Positions 1 to 10,600 of a stretch of DNA of 64,000 nucleotides are shown in pieces. The stretch lies in NCBI GenBank assembly GCA_002162075.1, contig CP021423.1:992001-1056000 (forward strand), read 5' to 3'. A program made the position numbers and the translations under genes. How positions within the stretch are numbered: the first letter of the stretch is position 1; each line of letters starts with the position of its first letter. The notes beneath the pieces are model-generated. The model was not told the origin of the DNA and did not search any database. It was given only the letters and a program-made list of their open reading frames with translations. The DNA comes from Armatimonadetes bacterium Uphvl-Ar1. Lineage in GTDB: Bacteria; Armatimonadota; Fimbriimonadia; Fimbriimonadales; Fimbriimonadaceae.

Positions 1-1372
1 TTTCGGCGAGCGGTCCGGCCTTGCTGGAGTAGTGCCACGAGCCGAGGGCGGAGAGAATTCTCATCGTGCCTCGGAATCCTTGAATTTGGGCGGAAGTGAG
101 GCTTTTTGATGCAAGCCGATCTGCTAGTTCTGGATAGCTGGTGCGCAGGAGTGGCGCGACGGCTGCGAGCGTGCTGAATGCTTCGGAATCGCCACCGGCG
201 GCAACACCAGCCATTCTGGAAACCAGTGGCCCAAGATCTGGCGCTGAAGACGTATCCCCGATGATTGCAGCAGATTCTGTGTTGATTTCTGAATACTTCG
301 CGACGGATTCATCGAGGGCTCCCGGTGTGAAATCGACTAGGGGTGCGCCGAATGCATCCAAGACTGAAGCACTCATCACGGAAGAGTAAGCGCGTCGAAG
401 CATTGGAACGAGACTTGCCCGCCATTTTGCGATTTCCGGCGCATAATCTGAATCGTTGAATACTGTGGGTTCGGGTTGTCCAAAAATTGGTTGAAGAACC
501 ACCAAAGAGTACTGATCTTCGCTGTGGTTTTCTTCGTGGGGAAGCGGTATCGCCGTACTTCGCGACAAAGGATTGAACTTATTCTCGCTCCCGACGATGG
601 CCGGGACGGTGGAATGGTTGACTCCATCTTTGTCCTTGAATCCGATGTTGTAGGCAAAGTAACTGCCTTCAGCTTTTGAAAAGAGATTGTCGATTGCGAC
701 ACCCGGTGTTAGAGCGATTGGTTCGGCTCTTCTTGTTCGCGGGAATTGATCTTTGAAGATAAACGACGGGGGTGGGTCGCCGGGGGCGCGGGTCGCGGTG
801 TTCTGTTCCCCGAGATTGTTTGTGAGAGACGCGGCACTGAGTGCGGTTATGGAGTTGGCAAGTGCCGTTTTGATGTTTGCATTTCCGTTTTCGAGAGCGA
901 ATACATCGGTGGCAATTTCAGCCTCAAGAACAGTTTTGAGAGCATTTGACACTGTACTTTCGGCAATGCGATCCCAAAGGGTTCGGCGCTCCTCGGGGGA
1001 CATCTGTGATCCTCCCAAACTGAGGAAGATGAGGGTGTTTGCGCAATTTGCCGAGTTCAAGATTGTTGTGCTTGAGCGCGGATCGCGCATTCCTATGAGC
1101 ACGGTTTTGCCAGATGTGAGGTCATTTGCAGTAAGAAGGGCAAACGTTGAGGTCTGAACTTTCAGCTTGAAGCCGGTGGTGCCTGCTTGTGCAGATTCTG
1201 TTCCTGAGGCGATGGTCAGGTCCGGAACGGTTGCGTTGGGGATTTGAACGGTTCCGGTGATTTCCGACTGGATTGAGTTTGAGTTGGAGTTTGAACCTCC
1301 ACATGCCACCAGGAATGCCGTGGTGAGCAGAGCGGCGGCAAATAGGGAACGGGCTTGAGTGCGGCTTCTCAT
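1..1372 (-). CDS. Lipoprotein of unknown function, cut by the left edge
   Basis: The frame is open from an ATG at 1372 to the window edge, giving 457 codons without a stop, so the C-terminus is missing. Residues 1-23 form a signal peptide ending in a lipobox (LVAC, Cys 24), followed by a short Gly/Ser/Asn linker typical of exported lipoproteins. The rest shows no transmembrane segment and no motif I recognise. It looks like a soluble envelope protein with helical stretches. A TANNNT box lies 6 bases before the ATG and there is no Shine-Dalgarno. It is divergent from the small gene at 1536. Coding is clear from the continuous frame and lipobox; function is unknown. Confidence 0.8.
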   Translation of the reverse strand, partial: MRSRTQARSLFAAALLTTAFLVACGGSNSNSNSIQSEITGTVQIPNATVPDLTIASGTESAQAGTTGFKLKVQTSTFALLTANDLTSGKTVLIGMRDPRSSTTILNSANCANTLIFLSLGGSQMSPEERRTLWDRIAESTVSNALKTVLEAEIATDVFALENGNANIKTALANSITALSAASLTNNLGEQNTATRAPGDPPPSFIFKDQFPRTRRAEPIALTPGVAIDNLFSKAEGSYFAYNIGFKDKDGVNHSTVPAIVGSENKFNPLSRSTAIPLPHEENHSEDQYSLVVLQPIFGQPEPTVFNDSDYAPEIAKWRASLVPMLRRAYSSVMSASVLDAFGAPLVDFTPGALDESVAKYSEINTESAAIIGDTSSAPDLGPLVSRMAGVAAGGDSEAFSTLAAVAPLLRTSYPELADRLASKSLTSAQIQGFRGTMRILSALGSWHYSSKAGPLAE

Positions 1373-1378
1373 TCTCAG

Positions 1379-1384
1379 AGTGTA
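1379..1384 (-). promoter_or_regulatory. -10-like box (TACACT) placed for a leaderless transcript
   Basis: TACACT ends 6 bases before the lipoprotein ATG. With a normal -10 to start-site distance, transcription would begin at or next to the A of the ATG. No good -35 hexamer is visible at the expected distance. It belongs to a set of similarly placed boxes in this window. Confidence 0.35.
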
Positions 1385-1535
1385 TTTTGGATTCGTGAAA
1401 TGACCGTGAAATCGCTGAATACATCCTGCCGAAGGGTTTTCAGATAGGGGTGATTCAACTGAAAGAACATTGAACTCATCTCTATACAGACACCGTCATT
1501 AGATTACCGGACTGAATTCTGGTGGGAAGAATCAA

Positions 1536-1895
1536 ATGTTTAAGTGGAAGAATTGGAAAACCTCTTTCATTGTATCGGGATTAGGGATTGCTTTCCTCTT
1601 AGTTCTTGTTAACCTCACAGTGCAAGATACGGCTTGTGAGATGAGGGCGCGCCAGTTGGGGATTCTTGGCAAGATCAACAATCTCAAAGCAAAAGGGATC
1701 TTGCATTGTCAGGCGACTTGGGACGATGTAACTGAGCCTGACGATTTACCATTTGCGACTACTGCTACTGATATTTCTACTTCTGACGGTACTGATTACT
1801 GGGGAAATCACTATGGTTCTGGACTCAGCACACTATCGGTTTACTGTTTCGATAGTGATCCTGACAGGCTAATCGTAATTTTCTCTGCTTACTGA
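1536..1895 (+). CDS. Small membrane-anchored protein, unknown
   Basis: 119 residues. An N-terminal hydrophobic segment (about residues 10-30, after a short Lys/Trp-rich start) suggests a single membrane anchor or uncleaved signal. The remaining ~85 residues contain three cysteines and an acidic, Thr/Ser-rich stretch and are likely exported. A purine-rich ribosome site (GGTGGGAAG) sits about 6 bases before the ATG. The N-terminal arrangement, a short basic start plus hydrophobic helix, could be a pseudopilin-like leader, but no prepilin cleavage motif is evident. Unrecognised family. Confidence 0.6.
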   Translation: MFKWKNWKTSFIVSGLGIAFLLVLVNLTVQDTACEMRARQLGILGKINNLKAKGILHCQATWDDVTEPDDLPFATTATDISTSDGTDYWGNHYGSGLSTLSVYCFDSDPDRLIVIFSAY

Positions 1896-2020
1896 TATTT
1901 ACTCACGAATCCCAGATCTAAAAAGAGGTCGCTTTATCCGCTCCTCAGGAGTATTGTGGGTAGAACCTTGATCGCTATCGTGTGAAGGGTACGTGTGAGC
2001 CTCTCACCTCACCCCCTCGA

Positions 2021-2050
2021 TCCCCCTCTCCATTGAAACGGAGAGGGGGA
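2021..2050. terminator. Perfect hairpin with ATTGAAAC loop, 3' of clpB
   Basis: An 11-bp perfect inverted repeat (2021-2031 with 2040-2050) encloses the loop ATTGAAAC. It lies between the convergent ends of the gene at 1536 and clpB. There is no long T run, so termination strength is uncertain. Stem core and loop are nearly identical to the hairpin at 15671-15710, which makes this a repeated element and not only a terminator. Confidence 0.65.
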
Positions 2051-2057
2051 AGTGTGG

Positions 2058-4634
2058 CTATTTTGAAGTGAATGTGAATGAGCCTTCGGAATAGTCCGCG
2101 ACGATGTGGGAGCCGTCGTGGACATCGCCGCTGAGGACGCGCATTGCGAGGGGGTTGAGGATTTCCTTCTGGATGGCGCGCTTGAGCGGGCGAGCCCCGT
2201 AGACCGGGTCGTATCCAGCGGTTGCGATTTGGGTTTTGGCGGCATCGGTGAGTTCAAGGGTTATGCGCCGATCAGCGAGGCGATCCACTAGCCCGGCGAG
2301 TTGGATCTCCACGATTTGCTTGATTTGGGGAACGCCAAGGGCGCGGAACACTACGATGTCATCCAGACGGTTGATGAATTCGGGGCGGAAGTGGAACCGG
2401 AGTTCTTCGATCACCTTGGCTTTGATTTCATCGAACTTTTCGGCATCGAGGAAGCTGTCGCCATAGTGGTGGCTGCCAATGTTGGAAGTGAGGATCACGA
2501 CGGTATTCTTGAAGTCCACAGTTCGGCCTTGACCATCGGTGAGGCGTCCGTCATCCAAAAGCTGGAGGAGGACATTGAAGACGTCGGGGTGGGCTTTCTC
2601 GACTTCATCGAGAAGGATGACGCTGTAGGGTCGTCGGCGGACGATTTCCGTGAGTTGACCGCCTTCTTCGTATCCGACATATCCCGGAGGGGCTCCGATG
2701 AGGCGGGCGACCGAGTGCTTTTCGCCGTATTCGGACATATCAATTCTGACCATGGCGCGGTCGTCGTCGAAGAGGAGTTCGGCAAGGGCTTTCGCGGTTT
2801 CGGTTTTCCCGACTCCGGTGGGGCCGAGGAATAGGAAACTCCCGATCGGTCGGTTGGGGTCGCTGATTCCAGCGCGGTTCCGGCGGATCGCATCGCTCAG
2901 GATGGTGAGAGCTTCGTCTTGGCCGACCACGCGGCGGCGGAGCATTTCTTCCATTTGGACCAGCTTTTGGAGTTCGCCTTCCATGAGCTTGGCGACGGGG
3001 ACGCCAGTCCAACGTGAGACGATGCTGGCGATGTCTTCTTCGGTTACTTCTTCTTTGAGGAGGGCAGATTCGGCGGCTTTGTTGCCTTCGGCGAGTTGGG
3101 CTTCGAGTTTGGGGAGCTGTCCATGCTGAATTTCGGCGGCGCGGCCCCAATCGGCGTCTCGCTCGGCGGTTTGGAGTTCAGCGCGAAGTTGTTCGATTTG
3201 CTCTTTGAGTCCACGGAGGGATTCGATTTTGTCCTTTTCGGATTGCCACCGGGCGCGCATAGAGTCGGCTTGCTCTTTGAGCTCGCTGAGTTTTGATTCG
3301 GCTTCTGAGAGGCGTTGTTTGCTCGCGGAATCAGCCTCTTTTTTAAGGGCTTCACGATCAATTTCGAGTTGGCGCATCTGACGTTCTATGACGTCAAGCT
3401 CGTGGGGTACAGAGTCAATTTCGATTTTGAGTCGGGATGCGGCTTCGTCTACCAGGTCAATTGCTTTGTCCGGGAGTTTGCGATCGGATATGTACCGGTT
3501 GGAGAGGGTTGCGGCGGCGACAATGGCGGAATCTGTGATTCGGACACCGTGGTGGATTTCGTACCGCTCTTTTAGACCTCGGAGGATGCTGATAGCTTCG
3601 CTGACGGTGGGTTCTTCGACGATGACCGTTTGGAATCGGCGTTCGAGGGCTTTGTCTTTTTCGACGTAGAGTCGGTATTCGTTGAGGGTGGTGGCTCCTA
3701 CGCACCGAAGTTCGCCGCGGGCGAGCATGGGTTTGAGCATGTTGGCGGCATCGAGCGAGCCTTCGGCTTTGCCCGCACCAACGAGCGTGTGCATTTCATC
3801 AATAAAGAGGATGATCTGACCAGCGGCTTGCTTGATTTCGTCGAGAACAGCTTTGAGCCGTTCTTCGAATTCGCCCCGGAACTTTGCGCCGGCGACGAGG
3901 GCGCCCATATCGAGAGCGACTACGGACTTTCCGCGAAGCCCTTCGGGGACATCTCCGGCGATGATGCGTTGGGCGAGGCCCTCGGCGACAGCGGTCTTTC
4001 CGACTCCTGGCTCGCCGATGAGGACAGGGTTGTTCTTAGTTCGGCGCGAGAGGACTTGGATGACGCGGCGGATTTCTTCGTTGCGACCGATGACGGGATC
4101 GAGTTTGCCTTGGCGGGCGCGCTCGGTCAGATCGATACCGTATTTTTCAAGGGCTTGGAGGTTGGATTCGGCGTTGGCGTCGGTGATGCGGCGACCCTGG
4201 CGGATTTCTTCGAGGGCTTTGCTGAGGCGATCTTTGGTTGCACCGTTGGAGTTGAGAATCTTTCCGGCGGAGCCTTTGTCATCGGCGAGGGCGAGGAGAA
4301 GGTGGTCGGATGAAACGTATTCATCACCCAGTTTTGAAGCGGCATCGAAGGCGGAGTTGAATACGGATTGGGTTCGGGAACCAAGAGTTGCGCCGTAGTT
4401 GGCTGATCCGGAGACTTTGGCGGCTTGATTGAGCGCGTTGTAGAGGTCGGCTTTGATTGTTTTGGGGTCTGATCCCGCCTTCTGGATGAGAGAAATGGCG
4501 ATGCCTTCTGAATCTGCAAGCAGTCCGTAAAGGAGGTGTTCGGGTTCGATGGACTGCTGTTGGAATTCGGTGGCGGCTTGCTGGGCGGCTTGGAATGCCT
4601 CTTGTGCTTTTATGGTGAGTCGGTCAAATCGCAT
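2058..4634 (-). CDS. clpB: ATP-dependent disaggregase ClpB (Hsp100)
   Basis: 858 residues, the usual ClpB length. It shows the N-terminal double Clp repeat starting [14 protein letters not shown], a first AAA+ domain with Walker A GEPGVGKT near residue 205, a long charged coiled-coil middle domain (about 400-530), and a second AAA+ domain with Walker A GPTGVGKT near 605 plus the C-terminal small domain. ClpB extracts polypeptides from aggregates together with DnaK/DnaJ/GrpE in the cytoplasm. I place the start at the ATG at 4634 and not an in-frame TTG at 4655, because the family begins at this methionine. It is a single gene, divergent from the DUF1385 gene. No CIRCE element was seen upstream. 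Confidence 0.97.
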   Translation of the reverse strand: MRFDRLTIKAQEAFQAAQQAATEFQQQSIEPEHLLYGLLADSEGIAISLIQKAGSDPKTIKADLYNALNQAAKVSGSANYGATLGSRTQSVFNSAFDAASKLGDEYVSSDHLLLALADDKGSAGKILNSNGATKDRLSKALEEIRQGRRITDANAESNLQALEKYGIDLTERARQGKLDPVIGRNEEIRRVIQVLSRRTKNNPVLIGEPGVGKTAVAEGLAQRIIAGDVPEGLRGKSVVALDMGALVAGAKFRGEFEERLKAVLDEIKQAAGQIILFIDEMHTLVGAGKAEGSLDAANMLKPMLARGELRCVGATTLNEYRLYVEKDKALERRFQTVIVEEPTVSEAISILRGLKERYEIHHGVRITDSAIVAAATLSNRYISDRKLPDKAIDLVDEAASRLKIEIDSVPHELDVIERQMRQLEIDREALKKEADSASKQRLSEAESKLSELKEQADSMRARWQSEKDKIESLRGLKEQIEQLRAELQTAERDADWGRAAEIQHGQLPKLEAQLAEGNKAAESALLKEEVTEEDIASIVSRWTGVPVAKLMEGELQKLVQMEEMLRRRVVGQDEALTILSDAIRRNRAGISDPNRPIGSFLFLGPTGVGKTETAKALAELLFDDDRAMVRIDMSEYGEKHSVARLIGAPPGYVGYEEGGQLTEIVRRRPYSVILLDEVEKAHPDVFNVLLQLLDDGRLTDGQGRTVDFKNTVVILTSNIGSHHYGDSFLDAEKFDEIKAKVIEELRFHFRPEFINRLDDIVVFRALGVPQIKQIVEIQLAGLVDRLADRRITLELTDAAKTQIATAGYDPVYGARPLKRAIQKEILNPLAMRVLSGDVHDGSHIVADYSEGSFTFTSK

Positions 4635-4659
4635 ACTTGAGTCTCTTGTTATCAAGTGA

Positions 4660-4686
4660 CGTATAGGCCATAGTGATACGTTTCAA
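4660..4686 (-). promoter_or_regulatory. Candidate clpB promoter
   Basis: On the minus strand TTGAAA (4686-4681) is followed after 15 bases by TATACG (4665-4660), about 25 bases before the clpB ATG. The CTTGAAA element also resembles the -35 of heat-shock sigma factors, but the -10 lacks the C-rich part of that consensus. The short spacer lowers confidence. Confidence 0.3.
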
Positions 4687-4802
4687 GTTTGGGACTAAAT
4701 TTTGGGGGAATTTTGGCATGGGTACAGGAATTGGCGGTTGATCTGCCGACGTTAAATGATGAGTACCGGGCTCGAAGAGTGCGGCGGTACACTGGGACTC
4801 AG

Positions 4803-6068
4803 ATGGCGGACGAGAAGCAACCGGAGTATTTGCAATTTGGGGGAATGGCGGTGCCGGAAGGGGTGATGATGCGCTCGCCGAAATATTACGCGGTGGCGTG
4901 CCGGGCACCGAACGGAGAAATTATTGTCAAGACCGAGCCGTTGGAGAAGACTTGGCTAGGGAAATTGGACTTTTTGAAGAAGCCGTTTTTGCGGGGATCG
5001 TTAGCTTTGCTTGACACGATGGCCTTGGGGATGCGGGCGATGAACTTTGCGAGTTCGGTTGCGCTTGATCCGAAGTATGTGGCGGAAGAAGAGCGCGAGA
5101 AAGTTGAAAAGGAGAATGCCGAGCAGGCGAAAGCGACCCCGAAGGAATTTCGGAATTTGGCGATTGCAACTCTGATTTCGGGATTGATTGCGGCATTTTT
5201 GTTTGGCAAATGGTCACCGATTTTGAGTGGTGCTTCGTTTGACCCGAATACAATGCTGGCGCCACTTTTGGCGAGCGTTTTGACGGTATTGCTGTTGATT
5301 TTCACCGTGTTCTGGGGTCCGATCAAGATGGCTTTGAGTACGAACGAAAAGCTGGCGATCGGGGTGGCGATTGTGTTTTCGATTGGGTTTGGCTTTGTGG
5401 TCTTCAAGGCCTTACCTGAAAGCGCGGCGGAATTTGTGACGGGGCACCGGCCGGGTGACTTGGCAAAGGCAACGTACTTGGAGGGGGTTCTGACAAACTT
5501 TGTGGCGGAGTCTCTCAAGGTCATTATGTTCATTGGTTATCTGGCGTTGATCAGGCGTATTCCGGCGATTCTGGATACGTTCCGTTATCACGGGGCCGAG
5601 CACAAGGCGATCAATACGATTGAAGCGGAGGAAGAGTTGACGTCAGGGAACTGCATGGCGCAGACCCGGCTGCATCCTCGCTGCGGAACTAACTTTGCGA
5701 TTATCGTTGTGATCATTGGATTCTTGAGTTCGGTTTGGGTGCCGAGGTATCCGGTCCTGTTTGGTTATGAAGTGACGGGCGCTTTTGCGGTCATTTTGCG
5801 GTTGGTTTTGGAACTCCTGATTTTTATGCCGATCATTGCGGGCGTGAGTTATGAGGTGATTCGGGCGGCTGGGAAGATGAAGGACGCTAAGTGGGTCAAT
5901 ATCTTGCTTAAGCCGGGTTTGGCAACTCAGTTGATCACCACGGAAGAGCCGGAAGAGAAGCATGTTGAGGTTGCGATTCGGAGTTTGCAAGCGGTGTTGA
6001 CGGCGGAAGAGACAGGTGAGTGCGAGAATACGGAAGTTGCGGCGGTTGTGAGCCCTCAGCCGGGATAG
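4803..6068 (+). CDS. DUF1385 family membrane protein (YqhQ-like)
   Basis: 421 residues from the ATG at 4803. The N-terminus contains GGMAVPEGVMMRSP, matching the family signature (G-G-x-A-V-x-E-G-V-M-M-R). Further conserved elements are HGAEHKAINTIEAE and a cysteine/histidine-containing stretch (TRLHPRCGTNF) in the second half, usually annotated as a predicted metal-dependent enzyme. There are about five hydrophobic segments, in the middle and near the C-terminus, so it is an integral membrane protein. The frame is open further upstream to a TTG at 4689, but the signature starts just after 4803. The biochemical role of the family is not established. Confidence 0.85.
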   Translation: MADEKQPEYLQFGGMAVPEGVMMRSPKYYAVACRAPNGEIIVKTEPLEKTWLGKLDFLKKPFLRGSLALLDTMALGMRAMNFASSVALDPKYVAEEEREKVEKENAEQAKATPKEFRNLAIATLISGLIAAFLFGKWSPILSGASFDPNTMLAPLLASVLTVLLLIFTVFWGPIKMALSTNEKLAIGVAIVFSIGFGFVVFKALPESAAEFVTGHRPGDLAKATYLEGVLTNFVAESLKVIMFIGYLALIRRIPAILDTFRYHGAEHKAINTIEAEEELTSGNCMAQTRLHPRCGTNFAIIVVIIGFLSSVWVPRYPVLFGYEVTGAFAVILRLVLELLIFMPIIAGVSYEVIRAAGKMKDAKWVNILLKPGLATQLITTEEPEEKHVEVAIRSLQAVLTAEETGECENTEVAAVVSPQPG

Positions 6069-6077
6069 CTAATTACG

Positions 6078-6797
6078 TCATTTGCTCAGTGCGACGATCC
6101 TAGATTGAATCAAAGCTTTTGGCTCTTCCTTGATCGATTCTAGGAACCTGAGTGTTTCAATCGCAGCATCGGGATTCTTCGTTTTCTGAACTGCAACTTC
6201 GTCTGCGATGAGATTGATTTTAAGCACATTCTTATCTCGGACAAATATGTAACCAGATATGGTGATGAGAGCGACAATTGCGGGGATTGCTTGGTACTGG
6301 GTGCCAAGGAATATTGATAGCAGTATGACAGGAATAAAAATAAAGAAAAATTTGAAGTAGATTTTCCCCTCTATCTTTGAGTGAAATTTCCCATGAAGCA
6401 GGACAAATTTCAGTTGCTCGTCGTCAAGATCAGTTAGTGTGCGGACTGTTGTTGTACACCAGATTTCAGAAAATGTAAAGAACACTCGATTGCCCTTTCT
6501 TATAACGAGCAGCTTTACCTCGGGAAGAATAGATTGGATCCTCGCAAGTGCTTTGGTATATTCTTCTCCTTTCAAAGCACTTGCTCGACGAGCTTCCAAT
6601 CGGCGAAGTTTTGGAACACACAGTGCCAAACATAACAAAGCAAAAGCGAACCCGAAGAAAGCCAGCGGTATCACGTTTGTATGATACCAATTGAAGTGAC
6701 ATTGAAGTGAAAGTGACGCTCCAGATGAGGCGATCACATTGAGCGTCAAATCTAAATATAGTCGAGTTCTTTGAGCCAGCGGGGGGATTGTCGCCAA
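6078..6797 (-). CDS. M48-like membrane protein with degenerate zinc motif
   Basis: 239 residues with hydrophobic segments near 42-62 and 150-190. The arrangement resembles M48/BlaR1-type peptidases: a helix with the HExxH region, two membrane helices, then an ADEVAV motif of the kind that carries the third ligand. Here the HExxH equivalent reads HGKFH (in LLHGKFHSKIEG), so the catalytic glutamate is replaced by glycine and peptidase activity is unlikely. The ATG at 6797 overlaps the era C-terminus by 46 bases; a GTG at 6737 is an alternative start after the era stop and keeps the first membrane helix. It probably shares an operon with era. Assignment to M48 is inference from pattern only. Confidence 0.6.
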   Translation of the reverse strand: MATIPPLAQRTRLYLDLTLNVIASSGASLSLQCHFNWYHTNVIPLAFFGFAFALLCLALCVPKLRRLEARRASALKGEEYTKALARIQSILPEVKLLVIRKGNRVFFTFSEIWCTTTVRTLTDLDDEQLKFVLLHGKFHSKIEGKIYFKFFFIFIPVILLSIFLGTQYQAIPAIVALITISGYIFVRDKNVLKINLIADEVAVQKTKNPDAAIETLRFLESIKEEPKALIQSRIVALSK

Positions 6798-7648
6798 TCG
6801 GCGCGGACTTTGACAAAGAGTTCGAGGAAGACTTGTTCGCCGACCATTTCTTCAATTTCCCGGCGGGCTTGGATGCCGATTTCTTTGATCATGGCTCCTT
6901 TGTGACCCAGAATGATGGCTTTTTGTCCATCGCGTTCGGTGAGGATGACGACGCGGATGAGGAGGCGGTTGTCGGTTTCGTCGCGTGTCCATTCTTCGCA
7001 GTATGTCGCGATCGAGTGGGGGATTTCTTCACGGGTGAGGTGCAGGGCTTTTTCGCGGACGGCTTCGGCGGCGAGAAAGGCCATCGGTTGATCGGTGTAG
7101 ATGTCGTCGGGATAGAAAGTGGGGTTTTCGGGGAGAAGTTTGACGATAAGTCCCTGGAGGATATCGAGATTTTGCTCTCGGGTTAAAGAAGTCATGACGA
7201 TGTTCTCGGTTGGGAAGAGTTCCTTGTAGGCTTCGTAAACTCGCTCGACGTCCTCGGCTTTGAGCTTATCCATCTTGTTGAGGCAGAGGATGAGCTTTTC
7301 GGGTTGATTGAGGGCACCTGATTCTTTGAGGATGCGGGAGACATTTTTATCTTCGTCCGCGGGCATCCGGGAGCAATCGGTCATGACGAGGACGAGGTCA
7401 ACATCGTGAACGGATTGCTGAGCAGTTTCATTAAGAGCGGCACCGAGTTTATGTTTGGCTTTGTGGATGCCGGGGGTGTCCACGAAGATGATCTGGAAAT
7501 CATCGGTAGTTGCGATGCCCAGAACACGTTTGCGCGTGGTCTGGACTTTGTCGCTGACGATACTGACTTTGTGACCAACGATTGCGTTGATCAGAGTTGA
7601 TTTCCCGACATTTGGTTTACCGACAACGGCGACAAGTCCAGCTTTCAT
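6752..7648 (-). CDS. era: GTPase Era, ribosome assembly factor
   Basis: 298 residues. The GTPase domain shows G1 GKPNVGKST near residue 10, G3 DTPGIH near 58, and G4 NKMD near 125. The C-terminal KH domain contains GHKGAMIKEIG, with the end at LKELDYI. Era binds the 3' end of 16S rRNA and assists 30S maturation at the membrane or cytoplasm. It starts only 3 bases after the stop of the large GH42-like gene, suggesting one transcript, and its 3' end overlaps the M48-like gene. Confidence 0.97.
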   Translation of the reverse strand: MKAGLVAVVGKPNVGKSTLINAIVGHKVSIVSDKVQTTRKRVLGIATTDDFQIIFVDTPGIHKAKHKLGAALNETAQQSVHDVDLVLVMTDCSRMPADEDKNVSRILKESGALNQPEKLILCLNKMDKLKAEDVERVYEAYKELFPTENIVMTSLTREQNLDILQGLIVKLLPENPTFYPDDIYTDQPMAFLAAEAVREKALHLTREEIPHSIATYCEEWTRDETDNRLLIRVVILTERDGQKAIILGHKGAMIKEIGIQARREIEEMVGEQVFLELFVKVRADWRQSPRWLKELDYI

Positions 7649-7651
7649 GGA

Positions 7652-10600
7652 TTAGTCTCGCTTCCGGAAGAGGACGCTGACTCCGGTTTGTCCGAATGAC
7701 TCGTTCCCCTTTTGCTTTTCGGGGGAGCGACGTCGGCGTTGGCGTCGGCGACCCGATGTGCGGTCGTCGTCGGAAGTGCGTTCAGATCGTCGGCGAGGGG
7801 CCAGGGACTCGTCATCCTCGGATTCATCCATATCGGTGACCATGGACGGCTTGATGAGGAGGTCATCGGCCATTTCTTCGGACCAGGCTTCCTCGACCCA
7901 TTCGTCGAGTTTCATAATGGCGACATCAAATGCAACGCTATTCCACTCGACTGTGTTGTCGGGTCGGATGATCGGTTCGGTTACTTTGAGAAGGTCATCA
8001 GGATTTGCGTTCAGGATGGCTTGAACATCGCCCATTGTTCCGACGAGGAAGGTGTGGGTGCTTCCATCAACGGCTTTGAATTTGACCGTAGCATTCTCGA
8101 CGGGCATATATTCTTGGTGATCCAGGTGATATGCCACCCAGTGGTCGGGAAGCATGAGGGATCGGGGTCCAGTTCCGTTGCAGTGAACCGTGACGAAAGG
8201 AACGTTGGCGTGAACCAGGTCGTTGTCAAAGCTCCAAACGTGGGCTCCATTCTTTTGCGCCATGGCTCGGAATAGCCCGGGGGTGACCATGGGTTCGCCG
8301 AGGAATACGGAATTCCACCGTTCTGCGGGGGTGCCTTCGTTGTACGTGTTAATGACGAAGCTCGGAAGACCTGTTTCGGTATATTCGCCGAGGATTGTGG
8401 TCAACTGCTCGGGGATGGCAAAGAAGCTTGGCTCGAGTTGTCCGCCGAGGGCGAGTTCGGACTGTTCTAAGTGCTGGCTAAACTCGTCTCGGGTGTTGAT
8501 CAAGGTTGTGCCGGGTTTGTAGTTGAACGGCTGAGGTCGGAGGGCAATCCCGGTGACTTCGCGTACTCGTTCGAGGCTGTCTCGTCCGGCTTCAAAGAGG
8601 CCAGCGGTGTATAGCCAGAAGAGAGTTTTTCCGTCACGTTGAAGGCGTTGCTTGATGGCGGAACGGACTTCAGGTCGGATATCCCAGGCATTGACAAAGA
8701 GGTAGAGAGAGCATTCGGGGAAGTTTTCGCGGTGGGCGAGATCGCTGAGCAGGTAGAACCCGACGTTCAAACCGGAACGCAAAAGGGCTTCGCGGGTTTG
8801 TTGGACGAGAATTTCGAATGCTCGAGGATCTGTGAGGTAGGCCAGGGATCGCTCGTCAATGAAGAGAGCAACATCGGGCTTGGGGGTTCCGGCAGATAGC
8901 CGCCGGGCGAGCAGATTGGTGATATCTTTGCCGCGCTCCCAGATTCCGGGGCTGTTGAGCCAGCCGCCACCGTGGGAATCCATCCAGATCACCCCGCCTT
9001 CGTGCGCGAGAGCTCCGCCCACGCCGCGCCAGTGAGCGCTTTCGAGGGCTTGGGGGGTTTTCATAATCGGGTTGCGCGATTCGTTGGGGTTTTCGCGTCC
9101 CGAGATGGGGGTTCGGAAGTCTTCTTCGCTCATGTAGAGCTTGCCGTTGAGGGCAAAGCTGTCCACGGGGAAGGGGAATGCGGCGGTTCCACCCGGTTCT
9201 CGATCTCGGTAGCTGGAGGGGCCAGCGGCGTAATCAAGTTCGTTGCATCGGAGCAGTTTTCCGAGGCTGAGGTGACCGCTGAATGGGTGAGACCATTCAA
9301 ATGTAAAGCCGTAGCTCACACCGACGAGATAATCGCCAGCTGAGGCTTTTTTGACGGTGTAGCACATCTTGGCGATTCGGTCTACGATTTCATCGCTGAT
9401 GAACAGGTGATAGTCAACCCATCGACGCGCTTTCCGGTCGGTGCGGAGGAAGTCCTCACCTCCCAGTCCTTCTTTGAAGTCAGGAATGTCGATTCTGTCG
9501 AATTCGGCGGAGCCGTCGTACCAGGATGCGCGGAGGGAAACGATGTCGTTTCGGTAACGCATTCGGAGCCAGCGGCGGAATTTTTCGACACTTGCGGTTG
9601 AGATGTCGTAGCCGTCTTCTTCATCAAGGAACCACTCGTTTTGGTCGAGATGAACGCCCATGATGTTGTCGGCATGTTTGGAGGCTCGGAGTCCTGCGAT
9701 GAATGCGGTGAGCGTGGTTTCGGCTTCGCTCCAGTAAGCGTCATCACTGACGCTGGGGTCGGCAGTCTCGCCATTGACATACTTGTAATGGGCGTCGGGG
9801 AATTTCTCTTTCCACCCTTGCGGGGTTTGGAAGGAAATGCGCGGGATGATTTGGAGGTCGCTCTTGATTGCAACAGCGGCAGAGATCACCATATCTGCGA
9901 ATTCGAGAACGAGGGGGATGGTTTCGGGATCAACGGTGATGATGAGTCGGAACGAGAAGATTTTGAGGCCCTGATCGGTGGCTTCTTTGAGCTCTTCCAT
10001 GACGGTGGCGCGTTGATCTTTCGTCGTTGCGTCGGCGTGGAAAATGATCGGGGAGTAGGCGATTTTGTTCCTGATGATCGTCGGGTGATTTTTGTGAAAG
10101 GCGACTTGTGCGGCCTCTTCACGCCGTTCGATCGGAAGTCTTGGGGTCTCCTTTGCAACGGGCTCGGGTACTTCGACAATCACGGGAGGCGGCTCGACTA
10201 CTTTTTTGGCTCGTGATCGGAAGTTGGCCTCGGGGAATTCCTCACCGTATGCATCGGCGGCAGTGACCTTAGGTGCATCGGCATCGCGGGATCGCCGGTT
10301 ACGCGTTCTGGCTTCGCGTTCGGGGGCTTTTGGTTCGGTGGAACGCCAAGCAGCGATCGTTACCCGCTCTTCACTATCATTAAAGTCTGTTTCTTTGGGG
10401 AGAAGTCGCTTGGCGGTTTCTTTTGAGGGTGCGGCAGAATCTGCGGATCGCCATGAGAGGGTGAACAGGCCATCGGTGTCGATGACTTCGTCGGTTTCTT
10501 TCCGCTTGGGTTTTGGCGTTGTTCCCTCTCGCTTACGCGTTCTAAAAGACACGGGGAGATCATCACTGAACTGGGCGGGTTTTGGGGCATCTGATTTCTT

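Noticed and set aside
753-1157. Plus-strand frame over the truncated lipoprotein gene
   Set aside because: The minus-strand frame has a signal peptide, a lipobox and continuous coding to the edge; the plus frame has none of these.
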